This document shows, in pieces, positions 1-7,275 of a DNA stretch of 30,960 bases. Under the pieces are notes generated by a model. It ran no database searches, was not told where the DNA came from, and saw only the letters and a list, made by a program, of their open reading frames with translations. This stretch comes from Pseudomonadota bacterium (GTDB lineage: Bacteria > Pseudomonadota > Alphaproteobacteria > Rhizobiales > Devosiaceae): assembly GCA_023431205.1 (NCBI GenBank), contig JAEYXQ010000179.1:1-30960 (forward strand). The letters run 5' to 3'. Both the position numbers and the translations under genes were made by a program. How positions within the stretch are numbered: the first letter of the stretch is position 1; each line of letters opens with the position of its first letter.

Positions 1-231
1 GGCTACAGCAAGCTCAAGGGGTGCGTGCGGCTGCTGTTCTGGAGCGGGCAGTCCTTCGAGACACCGGGTCTCAAGCCGGAAGGCACGTTCAAGGCGGCGG
101 AGGCGCGCTATACCGCGGCGTCGGACATCGATCGCGACCTGCTGATCCGCTGGCTGGGCGAGGCGCGGACGGTGCAGTGGGACTACAAGAACATCATGAA
201 GAAGAAGGGCCGGCTCGACCGCCTCTCCTGA
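1..231 (+). CDS. DUF1801-like protein, C-terminal part
   Basis: This frame is open from the first base of the window to a TGA at 229-231, so only the last 76 residues are seen and the start lies to the left. The tail contains a phrase reading KFKAAE-like (TFKAAEARYT), then an acidic DIDRDLL stretch and a WDYKNIMKKKGRLDRL ending. I associate this pattern with small bacterial proteins annotated as DUF1801 domain proteins, which have no established biochemical role. No signal peptide or membrane segment is visible in the part present. It converges on the ATPase gene of the amino-acid importer with one base between the two stops. The family assignment is from memory of the C-terminal pattern and is moderate only. 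Confidence 0.55.
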   Translation, partial: GYSKLKGCVRLLFWSGQSFETPGLKPEGTFKAAEARYTAASDIDRDLLIRWLGEARTVQWDYKNIMKKKGRLDRLS

Positions 232-232
232 G

Positions 233-982
233 TCACTGCTCGCCGGTCAGGATGGAGATGAAGCGGCGGGTGCGCTCATCTTCCGGAGCACGGAACACCT
301 GTTGAGCAGGACCGGCTTCCACCACCTCGCCATGCTCAAGGAACACCACATTGGTGGCGATGGTGGCGGCAAGGCGCAGGTCGTGGGTCGCCATCAGCAT
401 GGTGGTGCCGTCGCGGGCGAGCTGGGCGAGAACATCGACCACTTCGGCCGCAAGCTGGGGGTCGAGCGCCGAGGTGGGCTCGTCGCAGAGGAGAACCTTG
501 GGGGAGGGGGCCAGCGCCCGGGCAATGGCCACGCGCTGCTGCTGGCCGCCCGACAGGCTCGACGGCCAGGCATCGGCCTTGATGCTCATGCCGACCTTGT
601 GCAGCAGGTCGCGAGCGCGGGCCTCAGCCTTGTCGCGCGGCCATTTCAGCACCGTTACCAGCCCTTCCATGACGTTTTCCAACGCGGTCAGGTGCGGAAA
701 GAGCTGGAAGTTCTGGAACACCATGCCGGTCTTCCGCCTGAGTGCCAGGATCAGCTCGCGACTGACCTTCTGGCCCGGTGCGAAGCGGGCGACGGTGTCG
801 TCGATGTGAACCTCGCCGGACTGCGGGATTTCCAGCAGGTTGACGCAGCGCAGCAGGGTGCTCTTGCCGCTCCCCGAGGCACCGATCAGCGCCGTCACCC
901 CACCCTCCGGTACGGCAACGCTGACGCCCTTGAGTACGTGGTTGTCGCCGAAGCTTTTGTGGATGTGTTCGAGCATGATCAC
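233..982 (-). CDS. Polar amino-acid ABC transporter, ATP-binding subunit
   Basis: This 249-residue protein is the cytoplasmic ATPase of an amino-acid importer of the GlnQ/HisP type. The Walker A motif GASGSGKST is at residues 34-42, the Q-loop near FQNFQLFP at 89-96, the ABC signature LSGGQQQR at 143-150, Walker B with VLLCDEPT at 163-170, and an ATHD H-loop further on. Length is normal for the family. The start is a GTG at 982, which overlaps the TGA of the permease gene as GTGA, a sign of translational coupling; an in-frame ATG two codons later is an alternative. It is the last gene of the binding protein, permease, ATPase operon read on the minus strand. Substrate cannot be told from sequence; polar amino acids are the family norm. 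Confidence 0.93.
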   Translation of the reverse strand: MIMLEHIHKSFGDNHVLKGVSVAVPEGGVTALIGASGSGKSTLLRCVNLLEIPQSGEVHIDDTVARFAPGQKVSRELILALRRKTGMVFQNFQLFPHLTALENVMEGLVTVLKWPRDKAEARARDLLHKVGMSIKADAWPSSLSGGQQQRVAIARALAPSPKVLLCDEPTSALDPQLAAEVVDVLAQLARDGTTMLMATHDLRLAATIATNVVFLEHGEVVEAGPAQQVFRAPEDERTRRFISILTGEQ

Positions 983-1659
983 GAGGCAGCACCCATGTAG
1001 CCGCCATAGCGGGAGAAGCGCTTCTCGATCCGTGCCTGCAGCGAGGACAGCACCGAGCTGACCAGGAGATAGATCAGCGCCACCTCCACATAGAGGATCA
1101 ATGGCTCATAGCTGGTGGCGACAATGCGTTGGCCGGCACGGAACAGTTCCGGCACGGTGATGGCGGCCGCAAGGGAGGTGTCCTTCACCAGTGAGATGAA
1201 GGTGTTGGACAGCGGCGGCACTGCCGTCCGCGTCGCCTGCGGCAGGATGGTGCGCCGCATGGCCTGGCTCCAGGTCATGCCGATGGAGTAGGCCGCTTCC
1301 CACTGGCCCTTCGGCACCGACAGCAGCACGGCGCGGATGATCTCGGAGGTATAGGCGCCGACGTTCAGCGTGAAGCCGATCAGGGCCGCAGGAAAGGCGT
1401 CTAGGACGATGCCCGCGCTGGGTAAGCCGTAGAAGATCAGGAAGAGCTGTACTAGCAATGGCGTGCCGCGGATGATCCAGACATAGAAGCGGACGATCGC
1501 CGCCAGCGGTCCGGGGGCGAACAGCCGGATCACCGCCGCAACGAACCCGACCGTCAGGCCAAAGACGAAAGAGAGCAGCGTCAGGGGAATGGTGAACAAG
1601 AGGCATGCCCACAGCAGCGAGGGCAGCGACTCGATCATCAGGTTCAGCCAGTGCGGCAT
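979..1659 (-). CDS. Polar amino-acid ABC transporter, permease subunit (HisM/GlnP family)
   Basis: The 226-residue product is an inner-membrane permease. Hydrophobic helices are visible from residue 15 onward, the family motif RGTPLLVQLF is at about 64-73, and the cytoplasmic EAA loop that contacts the ATPase reads EAAYSIGMTWSQAMRRTILP at 121-140. Only one permease gene is present, so the transporter probably uses a homodimer. The gene is separated from the binding-protein gene upstream by a gap of about 70 bp holding a strong hairpin, and its stop overlaps the start of the ATPase gene by 4 bp. The start is the ATG at 1659, shortly downstream of the hairpin. Confidence 0.92.
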   Translation of the reverse strand: MPHWLNLMIESLPSLLWACLLFTIPLTLLSFVFGLTVGFVAAVIRLFAPGPLAAIVRFYVWIIRGTPLLVQLFLIFYGLPSAGIVLDAFPAALIGFTLNVGAYTSEIIRAVLLSVPKGQWEAAYSIGMTWSQAMRRTILPQATRTAVPPLSNTFISLVKDTSLAAAITVPELFRAGQRIVATSYEPLILYVEVALIYLLVSSVLSSLQARIEKRFSRYGGYMGAAS

Positions 1660-1673
1660 GGAGCCTCATACGA

Positions 1674-1705
1674 AAAGGATCGGCCAGAGGTCTGGCCGAT
1701 CCTTT
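1674..1705 (-). terminator. Intra-operon hairpin, terminator-like attenuator
   Basis: A perfect 13-bp inverted repeat (AAAGGATCGGCCA at 1674-1686 with its complement at 1693-1705) with a short GAGGTC loop lies between the binding-protein stop and the permease start. On the minus strand the stem ends in TTTT, so it resembles a weak Rho-independent terminator. A hairpin in this place commonly protects or partly ends transcripts so that the binding protein is made in excess over the membrane parts. That role is inferred; the structure is seen directly. Confidence 0.75.
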
Positions 1706-1728
1706 GTAAACACGGGTGGCGGCGGCGG

Positions 1729-2496
1729 CTACTGGGAGACGTCTTCGCCGAAATACTTCTGCGAGATCTCGGCATAGGTGCCGTCAGCCTTGATCGCCGC
1801 CAGCGCCTCGTTGATGGCGGCCAGCAGTTCCGGCTTTTCCTTGGCGAGCAGCACACCCGAGAAATCGGCGTCGGCCGCAGTGGCGACGACCTTCACCTGC
1901 GCATCGGGCTGCTGCGTCTTGAAGTCGAAGAAGGACAGGCTGTCATTGATGGTGGCATCGGCCCGGCCCTGCAGCACCAGTGCGATCGACTGGTCGAAGC
2001 CTTCGGTCGGCACGAGTTCGGCCCCATAGCTCTCGGCAAGCTTGCCGAAATTGCTGGTCAGCGTCTGGGCCGAGCGCTTGCCCTCGAGACTTTCGAAGGT
2101 GGTGATGTCGGCATTGTCCTCGCGCACGATCAAGGCCGCCTTGGAGGCGATATAGGGCTCGGAGAAGTCGTACTTGGCCTGGCGCTCTTCGTTGATGCCC
2201 ACCTGGTTGATCACCACGTCATAGCGGTTGGCGTCGATGCCCGCGATCAGCCCGTCCCACGGGCCTTCCACGAACTGCGCCTCGACACCGATATGCTCGG
2301 CAATAGCGCGGCCGATCTCGACGTCGAAACCGACCAGTTCACCGGTCGCATCATGGAAGGTGAAGGGGGCGTAGGTGCCTTCGGTGCCGATCCGCAGCGC
2401 ACCGGCGTCCTTGATCTGGTCGAGGGCGGACTGGGCGAACACTGGCGTGGCCAGGGACACCAGGCCGATGGCGGCGAGGACGGTTGCGAGCTTCAT
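1729..2496 (-). CDS. Polar amino-acid ABC transporter, periplasmic binding protein
   Basis: This is the extracytoplasmic solute-binding protein of the importer (family 3, SBP_bac_3). From the ATG at 2496 it has 255 residues with a clear signal peptide: KLATVLAAIGLVSLATPVFA, probably cut just after FA. The mature part begins SALDQIKDAGALRIGTEGTYAPF, typical of the family, and later has the DVVINQVGINEERQAKYDFSEPY region. The frame extends to a GTG at 2511, but GGAG lies nine bases before the ATG at 2496 and inside the longer reading, so the ATG is preferred. It is the first gene of the operon. It has no near perfect promoter in front that I can defend. Confidence 0.92.
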   Translation of the reverse strand: MKLATVLAAIGLVSLATPVFAQSALDQIKDAGALRIGTEGTYAPFTFHDATGELVGFDVEIGRAIAEHIGVEAQFVEGPWDGLIAGIDANRYDVVINQVGINEERQAKYDFSEPYIASKAALIVREDNADITTFESLEGKRSAQTLTSNFGKLAESYGAELVPTEGFDQSIALVLQGRADATINDSLSFFDFKTQQPDAQVKVVATAADADFSGVLLAKEKPELLAAINEALAAIKADGTYAEISQKYFGEDVSQ

Positions 2497-2786
2497 CTTC
2501 TTGTTCTCCACTCAAGCGGGCGCGGCAGGTCCGGCGCCCGGAATTGAGCGGAAATTGCGCCTCGGGCGCAGCGGTTTCAACTCTCTGGACAGATGTTTCT
2601 CCCAAGCGCTCGCGCTGGGCATTTCGTGCTTCCGGGGCGTTGCCGGCTAGTCTGGAGTTGCGAGTTTTCGGTGAACCGGGACCACACGGGGCAAGGTGAA
2701 GTCGTTGTGCTTGGCTGCGAAACCGCGCTAGCATTCCGTATGACTCACCGCCGAGAGTGAGCGGCCCGCCCGGGGCCGATGGTGGT
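2497..2786. other. Divergent intergenic region with palindromes
   Basis: About 290 bp separate the binding-protein gene (minus) from the dehydrogenase (plus) and should carry both promoters. I see small dyads: TGCGCC-TCG-GGCGCA at 2556-2570, an imperfect CCC-AGCGC/GCGCT-GGG palindrome at 2601-2619, and CTCAC/GTGAG arms at 2744-2761. On the minus strand a TTGAAA at about 2575-2580 could be a -35 element, but no good -10 follows at 17 bp. No convincing small gene is present. Confidence 0.4.
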
Positions 2787-2833
2787 AGGAGGATGAAATT
2801 CTTAGTGTAGAGATTACCGGTCCGCGCCAGGCT
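2787..2833 (+). other. Coding N-terminal extension of the dehydrogenase without a normal start codon
   Basis: The dehydrogenase frame stays open back to a TAG at 2786-2788 and the stretch from 2798 encodes ILSVEITGPRQAV, which looks like the first beta strand of this dehydrogenase family. No ATG, GTG or TTG exists in frame before 2834. A perfect AGGAGG is at 2787-2792. An ATG directly follows at 2793 but in another frame, giving MKFLV and a stop. Either a base is missing in the A run at 2796-2798, or translation starts at ATT 2798, five bases after the AGGAGG. Confidence 0.6.
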
Positions 2834-3835
2834 GTGGTGTCGGAGCGTGAAGAGCCGCGCGCAACGGGTGACGTGGTCAAGGTGCAGGTGCTGGTGGCGC
2901 CGATGTGCACCGAGTGGCAGCAATGGCGCAGCGGGAAGGATTCCAACGAACTCGGCCATGAAGCCGTAGGCGTCGTCCTGGACGCCGCCCAGTCGAGCCG
3001 GCTGAAGGTCGGCGATCGCGTGGTGGTGATGCCCCATGCCGGCTGTGGCACGTGCCCGGCCTGCGAGGCGGGTGAACATATCCACTGCACCGAGCAGCGC
3101 GACCTCCTTGCTGAAACCGGCTCGAGCAGCGGCATCGGCTGCTATGCGGAGACGCTGCTGAAGCCCGACTACCTGCTGCACAAGGTTCCCGACGACATCG
3201 AAACCGACCACGCCGCCATGGCCATCTGTGCCCTCGGTCCGAGCTTTACCGCCATGGAGCGGATGCAGGTCACTGCCGACGACACTGTGCTGATCTCGGG
3301 CTGCGGCGCGGTCGGGCTTGGTGCCATCGTCAATGCCCGCACCATCGGCGCGCGGGTGATCGCTCTCGAACTCAATCCCTATCGTGCCGAGCTGGCACGG
3401 GCGCTCGGCGCCGAGCAGGTGCTCGACCCGCGCGCCGCGGACCTCGTCGAACAGGTGCGGGCGCTCACCGGCGGGTACGGCGTCGATGCGGCGATCGAAA
3501 CCAGCAACAACGAGGTGGCGCCGCCGGTGGTGCTGGAACTGGTCCGCGCCCGCGGCCGCCTTGCCTTCGTCACCTGGTCCGGCGAACTGCCGGTCAAGCG
3601 CATCACCGGCAAGGGCATCGACATCTTCGGCAGCTGGCACTGGAACCATGAGCGCTATGGCGACAGGATGATGCAGCGGGTCCGCGACGCCAGGCCGCTG
3701 CTCGACAAGCTGACCACCCACCGCTTTGCCATGGCGGAGGTCGGCGACGCTTTTGCGCTGCAGGAAACCGGCCGCTGCGGCAAGGTCCTGCTCTATCCCG
3801 GCGGGCTGCCCGCCAATTCGGAGGTGGCATCATGA
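2834..3835 (+). CDS. Zinc-dependent medium-chain alcohol/polyol dehydrogenase
   Basis: An NAD(P)-dependent MDR-family dehydrogenase. Using the GTG at 2834 as residue 1, C25 (in APMCTEW) and G41-H42-E43 match catalytic-zinc ligands, and C71, C74, C77 and C85 match the structural-zinc lobe. The Rossmann fold shows as GCGAVGLGAIVNARTIGARV, with the acidic residue in ALELN. The total of 333 residues is slightly short because the first beta strand appears to begin upstream (see the entry before this). The stop overlaps the ATG of the next gene as ATGA, so the two are translated together; a dehydrogenase and a TIM-barrel isomerase paired in this way suggest sugar, polyol or inositol-type catabolism. 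The substrate cannot be named from the sequence. Confidence 0.85.
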   Translation: MVSEREEPRATGDVVKVQVLVAPMCTEWQQWRSGKDSNELGHEAVGVVLDAAQSSRLKVGDRVVVMPHAGCGTCPACEAGEHIHCTEQRDLLAETGSSSGIGCYAETLLKPDYLLHKVPDDIETDHAAMAICALGPSFTAMERMQVTADDTVLISGCGAVGLGAIVNARTIGARVIALELNPYRAELARALGAEQVLDPRAADLVEQVRALTGGYGVDAAIETSNNEVAPPVVLELVRARGRLAFVTWSGELPVKRITGKGIDIFGSWHWNHERYGDRMMQRVRDARPLLDKLTTHRFAMAEVGDAFALQETGRCGKVLLYPGGLPANSEVAS

Positions 3836-4710
3836 CGCTGAGGCTCGGCGGCTATGGCATCGACTACATCGGTGATCCCGAGGCCTATGCCCGCGCGCAT
3901 GTCGAGTTCGGCTACAACGCCGCCTACATGCCCAACGTCAGCCTCGAGAACCGCGACGAGATCGCCGCGATCCGCAAGTCCATGGCGGATGCCGATGTGA
4001 TCATCGCCGAGGCGGGGGCCTGGCGAAACCTCATCGCCCATGACGAGCAGGTGCGAAAGGCCAATCTCGATTACGCCGTGCACCAGCTTGCGCTGGCCGA
4101 CGAACTCGGGGCCCGCGCCTGCGTCGCCTTTCACGGCACCGTCGGCCATGCCGGCGACCCGTGGCAGCTCAGCGATAACTACGACTACGGTCCGCACCCG
4201 GACAACCAGACCGAAGCAGGCTTCCAGCGTGCGGTCGACACGGCCCGCTACGTCATCGACGCGGTAAAGCCGAAGCGGACCAAGTTCTCGCTCGAAATGG
4301 TGCCATGGCTGGTGACCGATACGCCGGAGAACTACCTCAAGCTGCTCAAGGCGATCGACCGCCCCGAATTCGGCGCCCATATCGACGCCGTCAACCTGGT
4401 GATCACGCCGCGGCTCTACTTTAACACCGGCCGCATGATCCGGGACGCCTTCGAACTGCTCGGGCCCTATGTCGTCTCCTGCCATGCCAAGGACATCGTC
4501 ATGCAGGGCGGGCCGGGCACCATGTCGTTCCACATGGACGAAGTGCCGCCAGGCGAAGGCAATCTCGACTACGCCGCCTACCTCACCGAGATCCACAAGC
4601 TCGGGCGGGAGGTGCCGTTGATGCTCGAACACTTCAGCGTGCCGGAATACCGGCGCGGACTGGCGCACATCAAGTCGGTCGCGCGCGAGGCGGGGATCCC
4701 CGTCGCCTGA
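3832..4710 (+). CDS. Sugar phosphate isomerase/epimerase family TIM-barrel protein
   Basis: The 292-residue product belongs to the xylose-isomerase-like TIM-barrel superfamily (AP endonuclease 2 fold). Likely metal ligands appear at the barrel strands: E in FSLEMVPW, D in AHIDAVN, H in SCHAKD, and E in MLEHF near the C-terminus; an earlier CVAFHGTVGH segment adds a His. The protein is cytoplasmic, with no signal peptide. It starts 4 bp inside the end of the dehydrogenase gene, so the two probably act in one pathway. Members isomerise or epimerise keto sugars and inosose derivatives, among others, and the reaction here is open. Confidence 0.85.
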   Translation: MTLRLGGYGIDYIGDPEAYARAHVEFGYNAAYMPNVSLENRDEIAAIRKSMADADVIIAEAGAWRNLIAHDEQVRKANLDYAVHQLALADELGARACVAFHGTVGHAGDPWQLSDNYDYGPHPDNQTEAGFQRAVDTARYVIDAVKPKRTKFSLEMVPWLVTDTPENYLKLLKAIDRPEFGAHIDAVNLVITPRLYFNTGRMIRDAFELLGPYVVSCHAKDIVMQGGPGTMSFHMDEVPPGEGNLDYAAYLTEIHKLGREVPLMLEHFSVPEYRRGLAHIKSVAREAGIPVA

Positions 4711-4817
4711 CCGGGAACATCATCGCGGCGGCGGCGCGGCGCACACCCCTGCACCGCGTCGCTTTGCCCGCTGGCCTCGTGCGCCGGTTTGGCTATTGTG
4801 CGTCAAAGAGGGCCGAG

Positions 4818-5546
4818 ATGGCGACCGATCGCAAAGACATCCACAATTCGGAAGTACCGGCGCTGTGCCGCAGCTGCGAAGCGCGACACCGTGGCATGTG
4901 CGGCGTGCTCGATCCGGAGCAGCTGGTGGAACTCGCCCGCACCACGCACAAGGCGCGGCATCACCCCGGCACCGAGCTGATCGGCGACAGCACCGAGATC
5001 CATTCCTATGCCAACGTCATGCGCGGCGTGGTGAAGCTCTCCAAGGTGCTCGAAGACGGCCGCCAGCAGCTGGTGGGCCTGCAATTCGCCCCGGATTTCC
5101 TCGGCCGCCTGTTCGGGCAGGAGAGCTCGGTGACGGCGGAGGCGGCGAGTTCGGTTGATCTCTGCGTGGTGCCCAAGTCCACCCTCGAGCAGTTGATCGC
5201 CAAGAACCCGGCGCTCGAGCACAAGCTGATGCAGCAAACCCTGCGCGAGCTGGACGAAGCGCGCACCTGGATGGTGACCCTGGGCCGCAAGACCGCGCTC
5301 GAGAAGGTCGCGAGCTTCCTCCACCTCATCGCCACCCACACCGATCCGGATGCCGATGTTGCCATCGGCGGCGCCCGCTTCGAGCTGCCCCTGAGCCGGC
5401 TCGATATCGCCGATTTCCTAGGGCTGACCATCGAGACCGTGTCGCGCCAGATGACCAAGCTGCGGCAGATGGGGGTGATCCAGGTCACCAACAACCGCAC
5501 CGTCGACGTGCCCGATCTCGACCGCCTCGAGACGCTCTGCGGCTGA
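4818..5546 (+). CDS. FNR/FixK-type oxygen-responsive transcription regulator (FnrL-like)
   Basis: A 242-residue Crp/Fnr regulator. Cys17, Cys20 and Cys28 near the N-terminus and Cys116 in the effector domain fit the four ligands of an oxygen-labile [4Fe-4S] cluster, as in FNR, FnrL and AadR. The C-terminal winged helix has the recognition helix with E206, S209 and R210 (TIETVSRQ), the residues that read TTGAT-N4-ATCAA sites in FNR. The frame extends upstream to 4764, but the ATG at 4818 gives the normal N-terminus. It should activate or repress genes at low oxygen. Its stop is 2 bp from the stop of the convergent hemerythrin gene, whose upstream region holds a near-consensus FNR box. The exact paralogue name (fnrL, aadR, fnrN) is not decided. 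Confidence 0.9.
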   Translation: MATDRKDIHNSEVPALCRSCEARHRGMCGVLDPEQLVELARTTHKARHHPGTELIGDSTEIHSYANVMRGVVKLSKVLEDGRQQLVGLQFAPDFLGRLFGQESSVTAEAASSVDLCVVPKSTLEQLIAKNPALEHKLMQQTLRELDEARTWMVTLGRKTALEKVASFLHLIATHTDPDADVAIGGARFELPLSRLDIADFLGLTIETVSRQMTKLRQMGVIQVTNNRTVDVPDLDRLETLCG

Positions 5547-5548
5547 CC

Positions 5549-6010
5549 TCAGTTCACCGTCGTGGTGGGCGCGCTCGCAAGGTCCAGCAACGGCGCCAGC
5601 AATTCCTGCTCGAAGGCGATGTGGCGCCGGAGGCTTTCGAAAAAGCCGCGCAGCATGAACCCCGCCGTATCCGGCGCGATGACCTGGTGCCCCTCGCCAT
5701 AGGATTTCAGCATCTCCTGCACCTCTTCGGCGTAGCACAGGTCGATCTGGTGCTCGATCCGCAGCCGCTCGATGGTGCCCGCCAGATCCAGCCGCGGCCG
5801 CCCGAGGTCGAGCAATGCGGGAAACACCTGCTTTTCCTCCAGCTCCTGAGCCCGATACAGCAACGGACCCAGAGCCCGCGACAGCAGCAGGCATTGCTGG
5901 CGGTCGACATTGTTGGGCAGGCTGTCGGCCACCGCTTCGAGGGCGGCGCATAGCGCCATCAGACACTCGTGGTTCTCGGTCATGGTGCGCGCTCGGTCAG
6001 TGATCGGCAT
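5549..6010 (-). CDS. Hemerythrin-like HHE-domain protein
   Basis: A 153-residue, mostly helical cytoplasmic protein of the hemerythrin HHE type, which binds a di-iron centre for oxygen or nitric oxide sensing, storage or repair. Visible ligand candidates are H14, E58/E59 in the LEEKQVFP segment, H87, H130 and E134 (HIAFE). The position that usually carries His four residues before E58 is Ala54, so one ligand appears missing. The start ATG at 6010 follows a strong GGAGGAGGAA; an ATG nine codons later is less well supported. It is convergent with the FNR-type gene, and a FNR box sits 88 bp upstream of its start, so induction at low oxygen is likely. Confidence 0.78.
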   Translation of the reverse strand: MPITDRARTMTENHECLMALCAALEAVADSLPNNVDRQQCLLLSRALGPLLYRAQELEEKQVFPALLDLGRPRLDLAGTIERLRIEHQIDLCYAEEVQEMLKSYGEGHQVIAPDTAGFMLRGFFESLRRHIAFEQELLAPLLDLASAPTTTVN

Positions 6011-6097
6011 GCGTCGTTCCTCCTCCGTCGATCTGCCGCTGGTCTGGCGGGCCTGCTGGAGCTGACCGCACTAGGCACGCGCATGACGAGCAAGGCC

Positions 6098-6111
6098 TTG
6101 ATCTGGGTCAA
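6098..6111. promoter_or_regulatory. FNR box between hemerythrin and SorC-regulator genes
   Basis: TTGAT-CTGG-GTCAA matches the FNR consensus TTGAT-N4-ATCAA at nine of ten defined positions. Its centre is at 6104.5. On the minus strand a CCTAGT (6075-6070) is spaced so that a start near 6063 would place the box at -41.5, the class II activation position. The site is also upstream of the SorC regulator on the plus strand. Confidence 0.72.
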
Positions 6112-6189
6112 GGGCACCGCTTGGGGGCATCGGGACTTGCGCCGCGGCGTCGGCTGGCCGAATACTCCGGCCAAACCGCAGGACCCTTG

Positions 6190-7146
6190 ATGGCGCAGAA
6201 GACCGACAGCCCCACCAACCGACTGGACGACGCGGCCCGCGCCGGCTGGCTCTACTATGTGGCGGGGAACACCCAGGAAGAAATCGCCGCCAAGCTCGGG
6301 ATCTCCCGCCAGTCGGCGCAGCGGCTGGTATCGCTCTCGGTCAGCGAGGGCCTGATCAAGGTGCGGCTCGATCACCCGATCGGCCGCTGCATGGATCTGG
6401 CGGCGCGGCTCAAGTCCAGCTTCACCCTTGATCTTGTCGAAGTGGTGCCGTCCGACCCGGCCAGCGCCTCGACCACCATCGGCGTGGCTGAAGCTGGTGC
6501 GGCGGAGATCGAGCGCTGGCTGAAGCGCGCCGACCCGATCGTGATGGCCGTCGGAACCGGCCGCACCCTCAAGGCCGCGGTGGAGCAGTTGATGCCGATG
6601 GAGTGCCCGCACCACAAGGTGGTCTCGCTGACTGGCAACATCGCGCCCGACGGTTCGGCGGCTTACTACAACGTCATCTTCAACATCGCCGACAGCGTCA
6701 AGGCGCGCAGCTTCCCGATGCCGCTGCCGGTTATTGCCTCCTCCGCCCGGGAGCGCGAACTGCTGCATGCGCAGCCGATGATCCAGCCGACGCTGGCGCT
6801 CGCGGCCCGCGCCGACGTGACCTTTATCGGCGTCGGCGAGATGGGGCCGGAGGCGCCGCTCTTTCTCGACGGCTTCATCACCGAGGCCGAACTCAAGTCG
6901 CTGCAGAAAGCAGGGGCGGTGGGGGAGGTCTGTGGCTGGGCCTTTGATGCCGAGGGTCGGCTCATCGAGGGGCAGACCAACGAACGCGTCGCCTCCGCGC
7001 CGATCCCCTCCCGCGAAAGCTCGCTGGTGGTAGCAATTGCCAAGGGTCGGAAGAAGCTTCCCGGCATTCGCGCCGTGGTCAATCGGCGCCTGGCCAATGG
7101 CCTGATCACCGATGAGCAGACGGCCGAAGCCCTGCTCGCCGGCTAG
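6190..7146 (+). CDS. smoC: SorC-family transcriptional regulator of polyol operon
   Basis: A 318-residue SorC/DeoR-type regulator. The N-terminal helix-turn-helix covers residues about 17-58 (QEEIAAKLGISRQSAQRLV), and the rest is the sugar-binding SorC domain with VMAVGTGRTLKAA, SLTGNIAPDGSA and FIGVGEMGPEAP segments that bind a sugar phosphate or polyol. The ATG at 6190 is preferred over an upstream TTG at 6121, with AGGA eight bases before it. It directly precedes an ABC importer operon of the smo type, as smoC does in Rhodobacter and Sinorhizobium, so it most likely controls that operon. The symbol is given by context and family. Confidence 0.82.
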   Translation: MAQKTDSPTNRLDDAARAGWLYYVAGNTQEEIAAKLGISRQSAQRLVSLSVSEGLIKVRLDHPIGRCMDLAARLKSSFTLDLVEVVPSDPASASTTIGVAEAGAAEIERWLKRADPIVMAVGTGRTLKAAVEQLMPMECPHHKVVSLTGNIAPDGSAAYYNVIFNIADSVKARSFPMPLPVIASSARERELLHAQPMIQPTLALAARADVTFIGVGEMGPEAPLFLDGFITEAELKSLQKAGAVGEVCGWAFDAEGRLIEGQTNERVASAPIPSRESSLVVAIAKGRKKLPGIRAVVNRRLANGLITDEQTAEALLAG

Positions 7147-7275
7147 ATCAGCCCCACGCCGCTCCCGCAACCGTCAAACGTCAGGTGTGCAGCACCCGGC
7201 TTGACTTCCTCATCAAAGATGTGAACATTTGCCCAAGACCGAGGCAATTGCCCGCCTCGGCTTGGGAGGATATCG
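7147..7275 (+). promoter_or_regulatory. Leader and promoter region of polyol importer operon
   Basis: TTGACT at 7201-7206 is a good -35 candidate, followed at 17 bp by a poor AACATT -10. The stretch AAAGATGTGAACATTT (7215-7230) is a partial dyad and could be an operator for the SorC regulator. These calls are weak; the region is the only place before the operon where a main promoter fits. Confidence 0.35.
7232..7269 (+). promoter_or_regulatory. Leader hairpin overlapping the ribosome binding site
   Basis: CCCAAG-A-CCGAGGC (7232-7245) pairs with GCCTCGG-CTTGGG (7254-7266): 13 base pairs, one bulged A and an 8-nt loop. The right arm includes the first G residues of the GGGAGG ribosome binding site (7264-7269) of the binding-protein gene that starts at 7276. 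The stem could limit ribosome access or shield the mRNA end. It matches no riboswitch that I know. Confidence 0.6.

Noticed and set aside
2791..2820. Stretch resembling a piece of 16S rRNA (GAAATTCTTAGTGTAGAG)
   Set aside because: The similarity covers under 20 bases, the flanks are unlike rRNA, and the segment reads well as the N-terminus of the dehydrogenase.
2351..3721. 456-codon minus-strand frame spanning the binding protein and dehydrogenase region
   Set aside because: It overlaps two well-supported genes and has no recognisable domains.
4780..4818. FNR-like autoregulatory site TTGGC...GTCAA before the fnr-type gene
   Set aside because: The half-sites are eight bases apart instead of four, so it does not fit the consensus.
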